Below are positions 32,451-46,451 of a stretch of DNA of 64,000 nt, in pieces. The notes beneath the pieces were generated by a model. That model had not been told where the DNA came from. It worked only from the letters and a program-made list of their open reading frames with translations, and ran no database searches. Position numbers and translations under genes: made by a program. Source of the DNA: Hemicentrotus pulcherrimus (Eukaryota; Echinodermata; Echinoidea; Camarodonta; Strongylocentrotidae); the NCBI GenBank assembly GCA_003118195.1, contig BEXV01000125.1, positions 218,467-282,466 on the forward strand, in the 5' to 3' direction. Position 1 is the first letter of the stretch. Each line of letters opens with the position of its first letter.

Positions 32451-35400
32451 CAAGTGGAAAAAGAATTTTGGATACAAATATAACACTACCATCGTTAAAT
32501 GCTATTCCGCGAGCCTTCAATTTTCTATGAAAGCGATTTGGCATAAATAGAAATATTTGAAATTGATGTGTAATCATGTTGATGTTTGATTGAAAGTATA
32601 TTCAAATCATGTAAATCTATCAAAGAAGTGAAGAATAAAGTAGAAAAAGTGTTGCAAACCAAATTCACAATTTAATGTTCACAGTTTAATAATCCCCACT
32701 ACCCAAAACTTAAAAATCAGTTGTCTAGATACTGGTAATATGATCAGGGAGCTGCAGCCCCTCCCCCTGGCTTGTATACGCCTTAGACCTTCACCAATAA
32801 AAAATGAAATTACATTTTGAAACAATTTCGCATATTCGTCGAGCCCCCTAACCCTATACATTACCACTTGATCGGTCGTAAAATTCATTTTAACATGTCA
32901 TGTAACACATTCACCTCAATACTGAGGTCATAGTGAAAATGGGATTATCATGGTTTAAAACACGGTAGTCCATCATCTAGCACATTCAGTTCAATCTGAA
33001 ATGATTTATGTGGTTTATAAATATATAATTCAAGACCATGGTATTACATAGAAAAAGGAGTAAATCCCTTAAAAGAGGAACCTCTTCCGAAACGCCGGAT
33101 TATATCAATTATGCCGTTATATATGATTAGTCGACCCAAGCTAGTGTTTAAATTAAGGTTTCTACTATATACAGCTACAACATCAAGAACATCAAGTTAG
33201 CTTCCCTGATCAAAAAGTATTGAGCATAAATAATTGTATAACTTATACAATGAGAGCAAAAGCACAATGAAACAAAATAAGGCTCCAATCGTTGAAGCCG
33301 CCATCAGAAGACTTCAAATTGATGCTTTGAGCATACGAAAGGAATCATAATGGTAAAATTTTCTTTAATTTTGAATTTAAATTTTACATCATTAAGATGT
33401 ATAATGCCATGAACAGAGCACCAGTTAGCCCTTGAAGATGAAAAAGTTAGTCAAAAATGCAGTAGATGTATGCATACTCCGTCAGAAGTTGAAATACATC
33501 ACATTGTATTCTTTCTTTATTTAAGGTACCTTATGAACTAGACGAGGGCCTCCATCCAGCTAACATCGGGTCCCGGGACGATCGGTGAATACATTAAGCA
33601 ATGCCACACCTCCGAGGGGCCTCATCCCTTACTTATACACCCATTGAATGTTTTCACCGTTGTGATACCGATACAACTCTCTTCGCTGAATCTAATGCTA
33701 TGTTCCATGGACACAATGTTATTATTACAATGTATATTAAGATCTTTGATTTCTGAACAGAGAATATAATATGTTTCTGTTTGAATTTACAAACATACAT
33801 GAATAAATTAGATACTGATTTCATGATTAACATAATACTGTTCAATAAACCTATCAATAATCGTTTGCAATTAAAACCAAACATCAATCAATAAACAAAC
33901 AACGAGAGGCAAAACATAGGAAAACACAACTTGTATGAACTCGTTGTTCATTTATTATCACCAGGAAGATGCTTTAAAGGGTAATACGGTTATTTCTTGA
34001 AACACCCTGTGCTCATAGTGAGACGGTAGCATACTTCATTAACACGCAATATAGCTGTTGGAAGGTGTAACACAACCCACTATATACGACGTAAGTGCCA
34101 CTGAAATACACCTGCGCACCGAGGCTCTCCACACCAACTAATGAAAGCGGGTAATATTGGAAAATGAATCCGCTATGACCTGTTGTTTAAATACTAACCT
34201 GTTGATAGTGTTCTATTCATAGTAGAGACTTGTTATGAGTCATTGGGTGAATAATATAAAATGTATTCACAAGGGCCTAATTAATGTCTTTATTAGCATT
34301 TAATAAGCTCTATATTATGGTGTGGATAACATAAAAACTATCGGGGTAAATGAAATAAAACATAAGTTGTGTAAAGGAGTTTTGATAGGTATATTATGTG
34401 TGTGGGGTGTAAAAGTACTACAGCAGTCAAAGCTAAAGAGTTTCGGGCGGCTTTTATTCAAAAGGTAAATAAAAAATATACACTTTCTTGTATTTTAACT
34501 CTGATCAGTGCAAAAGTTCCAACATGTCTTGTATTTAAAGATACACACAAACACAATACACAACCACACGCACTCATATGCAAAAATGCCCACACCCATA
34601 ATATACATGTCATACATTAAGTTAGTTCACTTGATAATTATAGAGATCATGCCTCCCATGCATAAACGCATGAAATGACAGCAAGTCGAAATATCTCTAC
34701 CATAGCCACATGTAGAGACTATTTGAAAAACACCTATACTTATTATACTAGGAATATGATGGGCTGCCATACGTATTTGCAATATTATTATTATTATTAT
34801 GATAATGACCATGAGGTTCAATTTGGATGGATTGATCATTCGCACGTTCACTTATCAATAGGAGATGTGAAACAATTAAATGTAAATATTGATGCAACCT
34901 TGAATAATACCAGGAGAATTATGCGTGGTCGCAACAGATAATGTGTGCTGGCATGCAGGTACATGTAGTCAGACCGAGGAAGATGACATTTCGATCATGT
35001 TGACGATGTACACAGCAGGACATGTTCACTGTATTATAATATTTAAGCGTACCAATTATTCTGGTTTACTAAATTTTAATCAGCAAAAAGATAGCACGTT
35101 ATTTCTGTGTAATAGGAACGATCTCGTTTTCTAATGCGTTCCTCTTATTGTTTCTTTCCTCTTTGCTACCAGTCAAACATTAAGTACACAGTCAATAAGC
35201 CTATGATTTATTATATATTGTATAGGGGAAAAAATGAATTGAGGTTGTTTTAGTGGTCCAAATCATCCAATGTGAAAATCTATTTGTCTTGTCCATTTAA
35301 CTAAAAGTTGGTTTTGCGTTCTGATAATGATAACAAGCGACGATAAAAAGAATCCTGCGAAATTTGCAGTGAATTGTAAAAAATAAAGATCTATGACATC

Positions 35401-37133
35401 GGCTTATTCTTCTGCAATTATGACGGTCCAGTTACAAATAGAAAAGAATAAGAAGACAGGTATAGACCCGATCAATATCTCACATGGCACGATACATGCA
35501 AATTAGTCTCGGTACTGTCAGTGTATGGGTTTTCTGAAGAAAAAACAACTCTGTGTATTTTACAAATCGAATAATGAATTCATAAAGCCTACTGCATGCC
35601 CGGACTGCATGAATTGCAATTCAGAATGATTTATGATATCATACAGTTTTTGTCAAACTCAGAAATATCTTCATTTTTATTTTCTGCGCATATTTTTCAT
35701 GTTAAACATTGACAGAAGCGAGACAGATGCTGACAAATCGAACCTCGTTATAATCATCTTCGATAATGATTGCAATAGATCATATTTGAAAGATGTTTAA
35801 CAACAAAGGTTGTATTGCCGTTTCATGATGACGTTTGCTTTCAGAAAGGAGCATAGAAAGCAACAGCTATGATAAATACCGTGTGCATGTATGTATAGCA
35901 GAACTGCCCTAGATGTCCATTATCATCCTTTTTTTTTAATCGTTCATGCGCGTTCTTTGATGCACGCAGGCGTATTAATAATTGATTCCATAATGAGATA
36001 TGAATGAACGATCATATTCAATTTGGCAACGTCAAGAGAAATGATCAATGTATGTCAGGATATTGGATGAACATGACCACATCCAGTCCGTATGAGAAAT
36101 GCATGCCATTACTCATTGAAGTATCGGGCTAATTTGTGGTGACACAATACAGAGGATTGCTGGTGAAGGACAAGATGAATTAGCCACAGACACGGGGATA
36201 AAGCTTTCACATGTCTTTGTAATGAAAATTGACATGGTGTAGACGACTACTAGTGATCTTTTTCCTGATCGTCCTTTCCCCCGCAATATTTGTTGGGGGT
36301 GTTTCATGTTTTTTAGACACAGTGATTGAATGTTTTCGTTCTATGCTTCCGGGTTACGGAAAGGGATGGCAAAGAAAGAAGGGATTTAAAGAAATACATA
36401 CCATCAATAAACATGCATCTGGTTTTATCCATGGAACTATTTACAATACATATCATATTATATTATAATCCTCTTTATCCTCTTATGATTCAGTTATTCA
36501 ACAGCGTATAATATTATTAACGATCATGTTCTTTTCATTTAGTTTTTGAATTACAGACGGATTGATTTTTATTCGATATGAAGACGCTATTGACTTTATT
36601 CAATAATTGTATTTATTTAAAAAAATATTTTTAAAATGATTATCATATAGACGGATATCAGAAGGCATTATTGCATGAAACATATAATTCCACATAAGTG
36701 GAAGGACACATTGAAAGTGAACTACACGAAACAAAAAATATACAGCATTATACATTTTCTTACAGCGGAATTCAAAATGCACTCCCTTTAAACACTTGTA
36801 TCCCGATTAGTATAGTAGTAAAACTACCGAGAAGGCGGCTCATTATCATGGTAATCCTTGTAATGAATATGGACTATGAATGCATTAAAGATCATTGTTC
36901 ATTGGGCGTAAGGTCATTCGACAGCCATTTGCGAAATGAAAATTTGTTGCATGAGTGACCAACTGAGTCTTATTGAGGGAAGACGGGGATAATAATGAAC
37001 TTTCTTGTTGCATTTACATGATATTATTAGCATTATTGGCTAATAGTTGGTGTATACCTAATTGTATAATGATGAGCAAGCTAATGATAAGAAGAATATG
37101 GTCCTAATTTATCCCAGGGTAGCCACATCAGTA
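32451..37133. other. Noncoding, no gene recognised
   Basis: AT-rich, with a short (ATT)n tract at 34786-34806 and a modestly GC-rich patch at 33540-33620. Small open frames lack motifs. Confidence 0.55.
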
Positions 37134-37189
37134 TTACTGCTCTTCATGGGGACCGATTAATGTTACCACGGCATTGTAAGGTACCCTAT

Positions 37190-37361
37190 AATACACCTGA
37201 TTCGAGAGGAAAACCTTTCCGAGGATGCAAGAACCATGGAATAGGGGTCCATGCAAGAACCAACTGAGAAAGGATCGAACCATGGACCTACCATGATCGA
37301 ACCCAAGACATTTCGTCTCAAAGTCAAGAACCTTCATCACTATATCACAGTGATCCCACAG
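37190..37361 (-). mobile_element. tRNA-derived SINE-like element
   Basis: On the minus strand, an A-box-like GTGATATAGTGATGAAGG (about 37332-37349) is followed about 40 nt later by a B-box-like GGGTTCGATCA (37294-37304). A second GGTTCGATCC follows at about 37271-37280. The spacing fits an RNA polymerase III tRNA promoter. It is too diverged at the ends to call a functional tRNA. Confidence 0.5.
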
Positions 37362-37584
37362 TTTCAGCTTAGCTAGATATTATATTTAGAGGCATTCGGA
37401 ACCTGTGAAAAGGTCACGGAATAAAGTGTAATATGATATTAATTCCTCATTCCTCCTAATTGTATATTTCATTTCTAATGCACATCCCCTCTGAAATGAA
37501 AACAATTTAACTACCTCCTTCTGTTTATGTTTATAAATCTCTTCATAATTTCTTTTGTATTGATTCATAATGACATAGAAGAAA

Positions 37585-37620
37585 GAGAGAGAAAGAAGGA
37601 GAGAGAGAGAGAGAAAGAGA
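37585..37620. repeat. (AG)n microsatellite
   Basis: AG units with AAAG interruptions. Confidence 0.85.
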
Positions 37621-38246
37621 TTGCAATAAACAAACAGGACACTTAATCAACGGAGATTATTTGAAGTTTCTATCAGTAATTGATCATGGAGGAGAGCAAC
37701 TAATTACACAATGTGTTTCTCAGGAGAACAAACATGTCCGGGATTAAGCAATAAGAGATTGGTCGCATGGTCACACTTAATCAAACCTAGATTGATACTT
37801 GCTTAGCAGATGATCGGGACTTACAATAATGACACAAGCAATTATTAGTCCTGATAATTTCACTGGTGTTAGCATCGATGACGTATTAGGTAAAAACAAG
37901 GAGGGGGTATAGGTCTGAGTGAAATGTGAATTCTACTTTACTTCGAGTTCAAAATATTTAGACATGATATAAATCAGTGAAAGCGACATACCTTCTTGAA
38001 ATAGTTACGGGCTGTACGTGATTCTGTCGTAGTGACGTTAATCCATGGTTAAAAATAAAAATATCAATATAATAACAATAGTGTTTATAATAATAATGAT
38101 AATAATGTTTTTAATAATAATACACCGGCTTTAGCCACGCTTTCATGATAAAGCACTTCATTTCTCCTTTATAAACCACGTTTATCAAAATATAGGTCGA
38201 GAGTAATGTTTTCCTTGAGGAGTTTAGTGCTGTGACCATCAAGATA

Positions 38247-38312
38247 GACATAGATTTGAACCAAGAACCGTGTGGTCCATATTCATATGAGTTAACCACT
38301 AGATCATGACAC
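38247..38312 (-). mobile_element. tRNA-derived SINE head or tRNA pseudogene
   Basis: The minus strand begins GTGTCATGATCTAGTGGTTA, containing an A box, and has a B box GGTTCAAATC (plus-strand 38253-38262) with normal tRNA spacing. At about 66 nt with no closing acceptor stem, it is not a working tRNA gene. Confidence 0.5.
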
Positions 38313-41300
38313 CTGTATGTATACGTTATGAATGCGACATGGGGTGAAACTTTAATTGAGACGACCTTCTAAACTCGTTTCGATGTAGTCAATTGACAAT
38401 GGGAAATATGCTCGTCATTGCACGCGATAAGTATATAATTATACTGGCTATTCAGAGTGCTGAGGACAAGTACGTGATCACAAGGGCCCTTCTTAAAGAT
38501 GAACGAGAAGGAAAAAAGGAGAAAGGTCGAGAATAAAATGGCGCAATGAATGTCTTGCATTATTTTGATTGTAGTATTTGGCGCTTTCTTCGGAGGTAGC
38601 TTCACTTTCCGAAAGGGGTGTGGATTGGGGCGAGAAGATGCCTTTTAGGAGGAACGCGGGGTGATTCCAAGTGCATGCTTTCCATCAGGAATTACATGCT
38701 GGGGTGTGAGTCGTTTGTACACAGCGTCATTGTTCTCTGTCTCTACTCTCCATGAGGGATAACAAATCGTAACGAGTTACTCCTTTCTCCACATACATTA
38801 CTATTTTATCAAGACGTACTACTCTTCTCATAATGTGAATGGCATCCGTCCTTGGCAAATTTGCAAGACGTGCCTGTGTGTGCACGACGATAATGCACAT
38901 ACCCAAATACGAATGATAGTTGGTGGCGTAACATTTGCGCTTTTTTGACGACCATCACCCCTGCCACTCACCCTCCCTGTCTTTTGCTAGATCTAAAGCA
39001 CCTGACGCCATCGGTTTGAAGCTAGACGAATGTGGAACAGATCTGATTTAATATAACAAGGCTGACCGGTTTTCCGAATGAACGCACGTAATATGTTGAT
39101 GATGATAATCTATATATATATCTCTGTAGGCATCGTTCTGCTGCTAAGTGGTTCGTTTGCTCCAGGTTGTTTAATGTGCCGGATCGTGGCTTCCATGGAC
39201 CGGGCCACTGATTTGCATGATAGGGCAACATTAATCGTTCGGTAGTGGTGGTGGGGGTGGTGGTGGGCTTGAATTTGACAGTTGCTAGACCAGTGGGCAT
39301 ATGATGTGAAGAGATATTTTAGAGTATGATTATAGATACATTCAATTTTATCATGGGATATTAATTCACCGATCGCTACTACAAACTATATCTGCGGCAA
39401 CCAAAATGATATAACAGTAACCTTTCCCTTCAGAAATCGATAAATCTACGTTACATATCATAATCTGGATAATAAGAACACGATCAAAAAGACTTTCGGA
39501 AAGTCAATTTTGGCAATTTCAATGGCCAAGTCCATCATCTATTGAAATGACATATTAACTAATATGAACATTACTTCTAAGGGATAAACAACGGGTTTTG
39601 AAATTGCCCTTTGGTTGATTTCACGCATGTCTTTGTAATCTTGTTATAGTTATATTACGTTTTCAAACTATGCGTTTCATTATTATTACTAATATTATCT
39701 TATAATCCTTTTGCCACAACATCTTATTCTTGAAATAAACTAAACCGAGATATGTCTATTGAAAGAATCGTCAGACATTGTGGCTTTGAATGTTTGTCTG
39801 AACGTCACAAATACAGGTAACAGTCTTAACAACGCGTGCTTCTATCTCATCTTGGAGCTCTCTCCCCCAGATTCACGTCATCAGCCATTGTCATCTATAT
39901 AAATGCATGTAATGATACTATCTATTCTCAGCTAAGAAAGATACATGTATGATCACAGACAGTACATGAACATGAATGTCAAGCAAAATGTCAGCTGAAC
40001 AGATGGCAAAGGATTTGTTCTTTATATTCCTGTCTTGGAGATGTCTATCCCCTTCGGCATAAAGCATTTAATGCAATCACAGTGTGCATTTCTGATCAAC
40101 ATCTATGCATGTGTTTTTGTTGATGTAATTCATTCAACAACAATACAAATACTTTGTGAGTAACGTTATAAGCAACGTTGATGTCTTGTTAGACGAGTAG
40201 CAAATAATTTGGCACACTGTACGACGATTTCAAAGTCACTGTACCACTGCTAACCGGAATAATTGTTTTTAGATTTCAAAGTTAGGAATTAAATCTCATT
40301 TTCTGCATTTTGTTTTCTTCAAAATTTCCTGTCGTCTACTTCTCTATTCTATACTATATCTCTTTCTTTGTGTCGCTCGCTCCTCAATGTAAAGAATTTG
40401 TGAATGGTTCACAAAATAACAATAAAAGCAACATAAATGATAATTATACAAATAATGATAATTATAATATTAAAAATAATAATAATGATAATAACAATGA
40501 AAATTAATAATACAAATTGGCCTTCTAATAATAATAATAATAATAATAATAATATTAACAGGCCTTCTTATAATGCTTATAATAGCGACAGCAATAATGA
40601 TAATAGAAATAATGAAATTAACGAAAACAGATCGTAGTAGATTTTTCCATTATATACAATGTGTTGTCATGAATGTCTATCTAGAAGGCAATTGGTATAT
40701 ACGGAAACATATATTACAGAATTTATTTAAATTACATGTGCTTTAAATTTACTGACGAAAGCCATGTACTATAAAGAAGTAAATGACCCTAAATTATTTA
40801 CAAGTTTTACAGTGTACATGGAATGGTTAGGCCCCATCGAAATACAAAGGGCCTCCGAATATTCCCTGATTCCCGCGATCACTGGACGCATCAATTATGA
40901 GTACGCAATGTGATATTCTTACGCGGGGGGTATTATAGAGCTGTGACGTGAATGCTGTGGTTGTATCAATATTTGAAGAAGATGATGGGAAACTAAACAA
41001 AATGGATTCTCCATACGGGAGCTAACACACGATGAGTTACATGTAATTTGATGGCAAGGATAGCCCTTCAAAAGATCAATGTCGTTACACATGCAATTCC
41101 ACGAGGCAGCGTGGCTAGAAAAAAGAGAGTTTTTTCTTGAAAATCCGAAACAGTTGGTTCTCCAGTGTATTATAAATTAATAGATATATAAAGCACACCC
41201 AAACATGTTTTACTTCAATTTTGGTCTTGGTCTCACTGTGACAAACCTGGAGATATACCTTGAAGAGGACTATCTGTATTTTACACTTAGTACCTCTTTC

Positions 41301-43347
41301 GTGGCCCACTCCCTTATAGGATGTGGGTCTCCTTCAAATATTGACTCTTTGTGACTGCCAACGTCATTGCATGGCAGAGAACCGAATTTCAATACTCCAA
41401 GCTAGATCCTTTGATTTCAGGGGCACATCATCTGGGTACTCGAAACTACAAATCTCAACTGGAGTGTTGTGGGGCGACAGAGAGTCATGGATTCCAGTAC
41501 TTCCAACCAACCATAGAAACATAGGATTAACATAGGAGAGTCTATAACTGAGGCTAGTATAAAGTCACGATAGTACCTTATAGTACCACATTTACAAAGA
41601 TAACAGTATTTTAAAAAACCATTACCTAGAATGACTTGCTGATCATATCACTGGAGACTTTGATTTACGATGTTTTGTTATATCCCAAAGTAACAATCAA
41701 CAGAAAAGCTTAGAACTTTTAAACATCAAACACAAGTAAATTAAAAAAAATACCATAACAAAAATTAAATACAAAGTGAGTTGTTTTTCTCTATATTAGG
41801 TGTAATGGAATTAATATTAAAAAACATAAACATTTTCACGTAGATAACGATAGAAAACTAATTTGTAATTGATGACAACTCTAGGGCTAAACAAATAATT
41901 TCCATAACGCTCAGTGGCAACCATGTACCTTGATTCTTGTCAGCTAACAAATCCTGCGTTTGAGAAAAAGAATGTTTCCTGTACTGGAATAATCATCACA
42001 TCAAATCCGATAATGGCATTAATATCATGACCCGACGCATTATCAGGTCTCATAATAGGGTCGAATTCATTTGGACATGACACCCAGACGGAATGCATCC
42101 TGCATTTCCTAAACAGAGTAGTCAATCTGAAGCGGTTGAAATCAATAGATGATGCATGGCGCCAGAAACTGGCACTTTGGTAAGGAATCCTGGGACTTAA
42201 AATACCAGGAATTGGATGTAAAGAGGACAGATTGAGAGGAGACGACATACTGATATCACACTGATCGGTAGCATTATGCGAGATAGAGATACGGAACCCA
42301 CACACTCAGGCAGAGACGGATTGAATTCGATCTTGTACTGAATTCAATTTATTTCATTAACAACTGTAAGGTTGGAAGCAATAATCGTCATTGATATTCG
42401 TTCTTATTTTTTGTTGGACGATGGGAGTTAAGTCCAATGAAGCTGTTAGTTTCCACCTTCACTATACGTTCATTTAAGCACACAATCCAACCACATGTAG
42501 AAGAGTAGAGAATGAAGTAATGAAATGTACGTAACCATGGTAATGTTAATTGTCTGTTAAATTGAATACATGACTGTGTGTGTTGTTGGGTTGGGGTTGA
42601 CGGTGCCACTGTATGCAAACTATTTGTGAGGGGACAGAGAAAAAGCAGAAAAAAAGTGATCAAAATTTAGAGAGTGTGGAGTATGGAGACGTATAGGCAA
42701 AAGAGAAAGGAGAGGAGAGTTGAAAAGGTTATATATATGTTTTCTTTCTTGTAGCTTTCCGATGATAGTGCAGAGTATACAAAAATACAATTGAAATAGG
42801 CATTACTTTCAATTATAATTGGAGGCAAAAGGTGTAATCAAACACGGAAATATAAGGTAGAATACTGGAAAAATGTATCTGTTGTCTATGTTTATTTATT
42901 TTATTGAATTTGAAAACAATACATTTAACGTGTTTTACTGATCTTATATGTTTTTTTTTTATAATATAATTTATCATCCCCCCCCCTCGACCTCTTCAAA
43001 AATTCACAGAACTCGTTTCAATACATTCTAGATACACTTAGTACATAATTGAATGGCAGATGGTGTTTGAAAGATACCAGCACGAGTCCATTTTCTTGAA
43101 ATCAATTTTCCTCTCTCTTACTTCCTTTTCTTTTCTTCAATGAAAGCCAAAAGCTCATAGTATATCATCACCATCTCATTAAGAAATAAATCTGGGCATG
43201 CATCACCGGCCATGGGATAAACTGTTTCAATGAGCGCGGTCAGAGACATCTACCCTTGGCTAGAACATAACAAGGGTAATTGAAGAGGCCATTTTGAAAC
43301 CCGTTTTTCAACTAACGTATATACGACAGAGTTTTAGTATAACTCAG
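38313..43347. other. Noncoding, no gene recognised
   Basis: Contains an AAT-rich stretch (40430-40640) that yields Asn/Ile-rich open frames, and an open minus-strand frame of about 122 codons (41940-42305) without recognisable motifs. A C run lies at 42979-42986. Confidence 0.55.
40430..40640. repeat. (AAT)n microsatellite and AAT-rich stretch
   Basis: About nine perfect AAT units near 40526-40553 sit within A/T-rich imperfect repeats. Confidence 0.9.
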
Positions 43348-43861
43348 TTAAAGGTTCTATGTCCCATTTGCAGGCCAGCAAAATGAAAAGGTTAAATTCC
43401 ACCGGCATTTGAAAGATAATACAAATTAAGAACTTCCCTCAAAACGAAAGGGCTTAAAAATGTATTTTTGTGGGAAAATAACAACCGTTAGTTGTCTGAT
43501 CAATTTTAGGGATTGCGGTCCTTTAGTAAATACATGTAGTCTGATTTTTAGACCCTTGTACCGAGTGGTGTACATTTTGTGCTGCGCAATGATTCAATCA
43601 GTTTTATTTTGGCCATTACAAGAAGTGGGTTATTGATGTAAAAAAAAAACGTTCATGTACCTTTTACAGCTAATTTTATGTATGTTATTACCAAAGAACA
43701 AAAACGAAGTCAGTCAGTCACTCATTAGTGTTTGACAGAGAAGTCTACAAAGTAAACGGATTTCCTTGCAGAATTTGAATACTAGGATACTGCTGACGTT
43801 TAATTCCTGCAAAGTTCTACAGAAGTTGATGTTGGCTGCAAATGGGACATAGTACCTTTAA
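43348..43861. mobile_element. TTAA-flanked inverted-repeat element, nonautonomous
   Basis: TTAA at 43348-43351 and at 43858-43861 bound a 506-bp segment. Its ends are AGGTTCTATGTCCCATTTGC and, inverted, AGGTACTATGTCCCATTTGC: one mismatch in 20 bases, continuing as AGG and AGC. A TTAA target duplication is typical of piggyBac and Kolobok transposons. There is no transposase frame inside, so it is a deletion derivative or MITE. Confidence 0.8.
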
Positions 43862-44022
43862 GTGACACCGATGAATATGATTTACATAAGATATACAGAT
43901 TCCGTTATGAGTGTATTAATTTTGAAGGGGTTGAAATTGACTATATTCAGTGCAACACAAGGATTTGGTATGTGATAAAAGATAACATGACAGAAAATAG
44001 TATCCATGAAAACAAAAAATGG

Positions 44023-44170
44023 ATTTTTTGTAAAAGTACAAAATATGATGTAGAAGCACAATTCGTTTTATATGATATAATAAACTTTCATTATATTGTT
44101 TAATGAAAGTTTATTATATCATATAAAACGAATTGTGCTTCTAAATCATATTTTGTACTTTTACAAAAAT
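44023..44170. repeat. Near-perfect 70-bp hairpin palindrome
   Basis: Arms 44023-44093 and 44101-44170 are reverse complements with about two differences (for example GATGTAG against GATTTAG) and a 7-base loop TATTGTT. Such an arm could extrude as a cruciform. The symmetry suggests a recent inverted duplication or a very compact foldback element. Confidence 0.92.
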
Positions 44171-44827
44171 ACCGTTCATGCTGCTTGATGCCGTATTACT
44201 CCCAGTTTTTTAATGAAGCAAAAATATGCAGCTAAATATACACACAGACATTGGATGAATGATAGTGCCCTTTTCGTAACTCCATTTAACATGTCGAGAA
44301 AGTGACGATGAAAATGTAGTTTATCCTAACACCAGTACATTTACTGCAATGAGAATATCGCGTTGATTTTGAGCAGGAACTGAATCTAGACTCCCGTCTA
44401 CACTGCACCCCATAATTGCCCCTTAAAATACACAATTTTTCCTGAGGGAGACTCCATTTTGTTTTCCAACATGTTAATTCAATTTACAGACAGCTAGGGC
44501 ACGGGGACCCCTTAAATGGACAATTTGAGTCATGTTTGGATTGACACCAACGCCACAGTAAGTTTTGCTTCGTCCCTATAGGGTAATGTTTTCTCTGCAT
44601 GCAACTTGCCTGGGGTAATATATAATTACGGTTTCCCTTCTAACCATATCTATACTAGAATTAAATCATCAGTCAAATTGGGAAAGAAAATAACCTTTTT
44701 ATCACCCACTTTCTTTGCAATTTTTGGATAACCTTACTTTTATTCAATGGAAATGTATATCATTATGTTACATAGGTGAGAATAGAACTACTACTACTAT
44801 CTACGATTACCATATACTACTACTTCT

Positions 44828-45139
44828 GGGGGGTGATTCACAAAGATCCTAAGTTGAACTTAACTCTAAGTTGGACTAAAAAATTATGGAAAGCCGTAGC
44901 ATCTCTGAAAATATTTTGTAAAAGTTATTTTAAAAGGCATAAAATGTTGATTCAAATCAATCATATTTTCTATTGTCATGGGAGATTTCCTGTTCTTGCT
45001 GTGGAATTTATGAAAAGTCTAAAATACTTGTTTTTTCACTTTTGAATATATTTAAATTTAAGGCTACAAATTGCTCTCCATAATTTTTAAGTCACACTTA
45101 GAGTTAAGTTCGACTTAGGATCTTTGTGAAACACCCCCC
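44828..45139. mobile_element. 312-bp MITE with about 50-bp terminal inverted repeats
   Basis: The left end GGGGGGTGATTCACAAAGAT and inverted right end GGGGGGTGTTTCACAAAGAT both continue CCTAAGT(T/C)GAACTTAACT, with few mismatches over 50 bp. The interior is AT-rich and has no transposase; an 89-codon frame across it is fortuitous. No clear target duplication. Confidence 0.88.
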
Positions 45140-46413
45140 TGAACTGAAAAGAAATTCTAATTCTACAAACAACACACAACGCAGTAGTGACGACATACTA
45201 CGCAAGAGTTTCCTACAAGGCAGACGGTAGCATTTCTGCATAATGTGGTGCATATATTTTAGGCGGGAAATATGATGATGTTTCCTGCAGGACCACAGCG
45301 CTGCAGTATTTATCCAGATGTTCCGCTCCTGGCCGAGTTGGGCATTAATTTCATAAGAGGATGTTTAGATACATGTAAAAAACAAGCACATTAAGAAAAA
45401 TGAAAAATAAATAAACGAAGAGGCAACGATCCTATACCTGAGAGTAAAGTAGGTGCTATATGCAACGCTAAGCCGAAATATATTATCTGTATTTTACATT
45501 CTGCTTCACTACTCTACTTATAATAAAGTATGAAGTAAAATATTATGATAAGATCTTGCTCATAATATATAGTGCATTTGCTGTAACCGATACACAACTG
45601 TGTTCAGATTTGTCTATTAAAAAAAAAAGAAAACAAATCTTCATTTTGCACATATGGAACTACATCCCAGAGTAACACTTTAAACACTTTAAATTTCACT
45701 TTATTAAGGTTTTTATGAAAATAAGGTATATAGCAAATCACTGACGAACTTCAATATGTAGGCGGAATTTAAGTTTTATTGTCAGCTTATTTTTTCTAGT
45801 ATATGAATCTTCTTTGCCGAAAGATCAAAAAATCGTATAGAAATGTGCATATAATATGTGTATTTTGTTAATACTGAAAATCCGATATGCGAGAGCTAAT
45901 TCGTCGAAAGAACTACCATGATGGCTAAATTGTACTTTGCACTAGGGCTTGAATCAAAATTAAGGAACCGCAGAAAGCTAAAAACAATTGAAGCTACTTT
46001 GATCCTTTATAACTGTAGTTACCTTAATCATGGAATCCATTTTTTCATTACGAGGAAAGAAATATGGCTGCATCGATAGTAATCTTCCTCTTGGATACAT
46101 TTACGTTGTCTCATTTTACCGACTAGTCTTCACTCACGGTGAGGATTTGACCTGGTTCATGCATTGATCTCAATGTTTACCTAAGCCTTCATCTATCATG
46201 CATCCCGAAGATTGTACTGAAAACACGTTTCCACTGTCATGATTTCATCATCACACTTTTTTCCTTTTTCCTGAGAAGTGGCGGTCAAAATACTCTCGAG
46301 TGCGCGATCGCTTTGGAGTGAAAAAAGTGCAAAAAGCCATTATTTTACAGTGGAAGGTGCGCATTTAGCAGAATGTCGATAGGAGCAGAACGAGAAGGGG
46401 AAGGAGAGAAAGG

Positions 46414-46451
<38 letters not shown>

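Noticed and set aside
36229..36468. Plus-strand frame with a signal-peptide-like start
   Set aside because: The hydrophobic start is suggestive, but nothing after it resembles a known protein and it overlaps another equally open frame.
41940..42305. 121-residue minus-strand open frame
   Set aside because: Starts with GTG directly after a stop, has no recognised motif, acceptor or partner exon; a frame of this length is expected by chance in 64 kb.
46227..46250. Minus-strand M-T-V start considered as the bestrophin first exon
   Set aside because: It lacks the usual T-Y residues and the following donor is poor.
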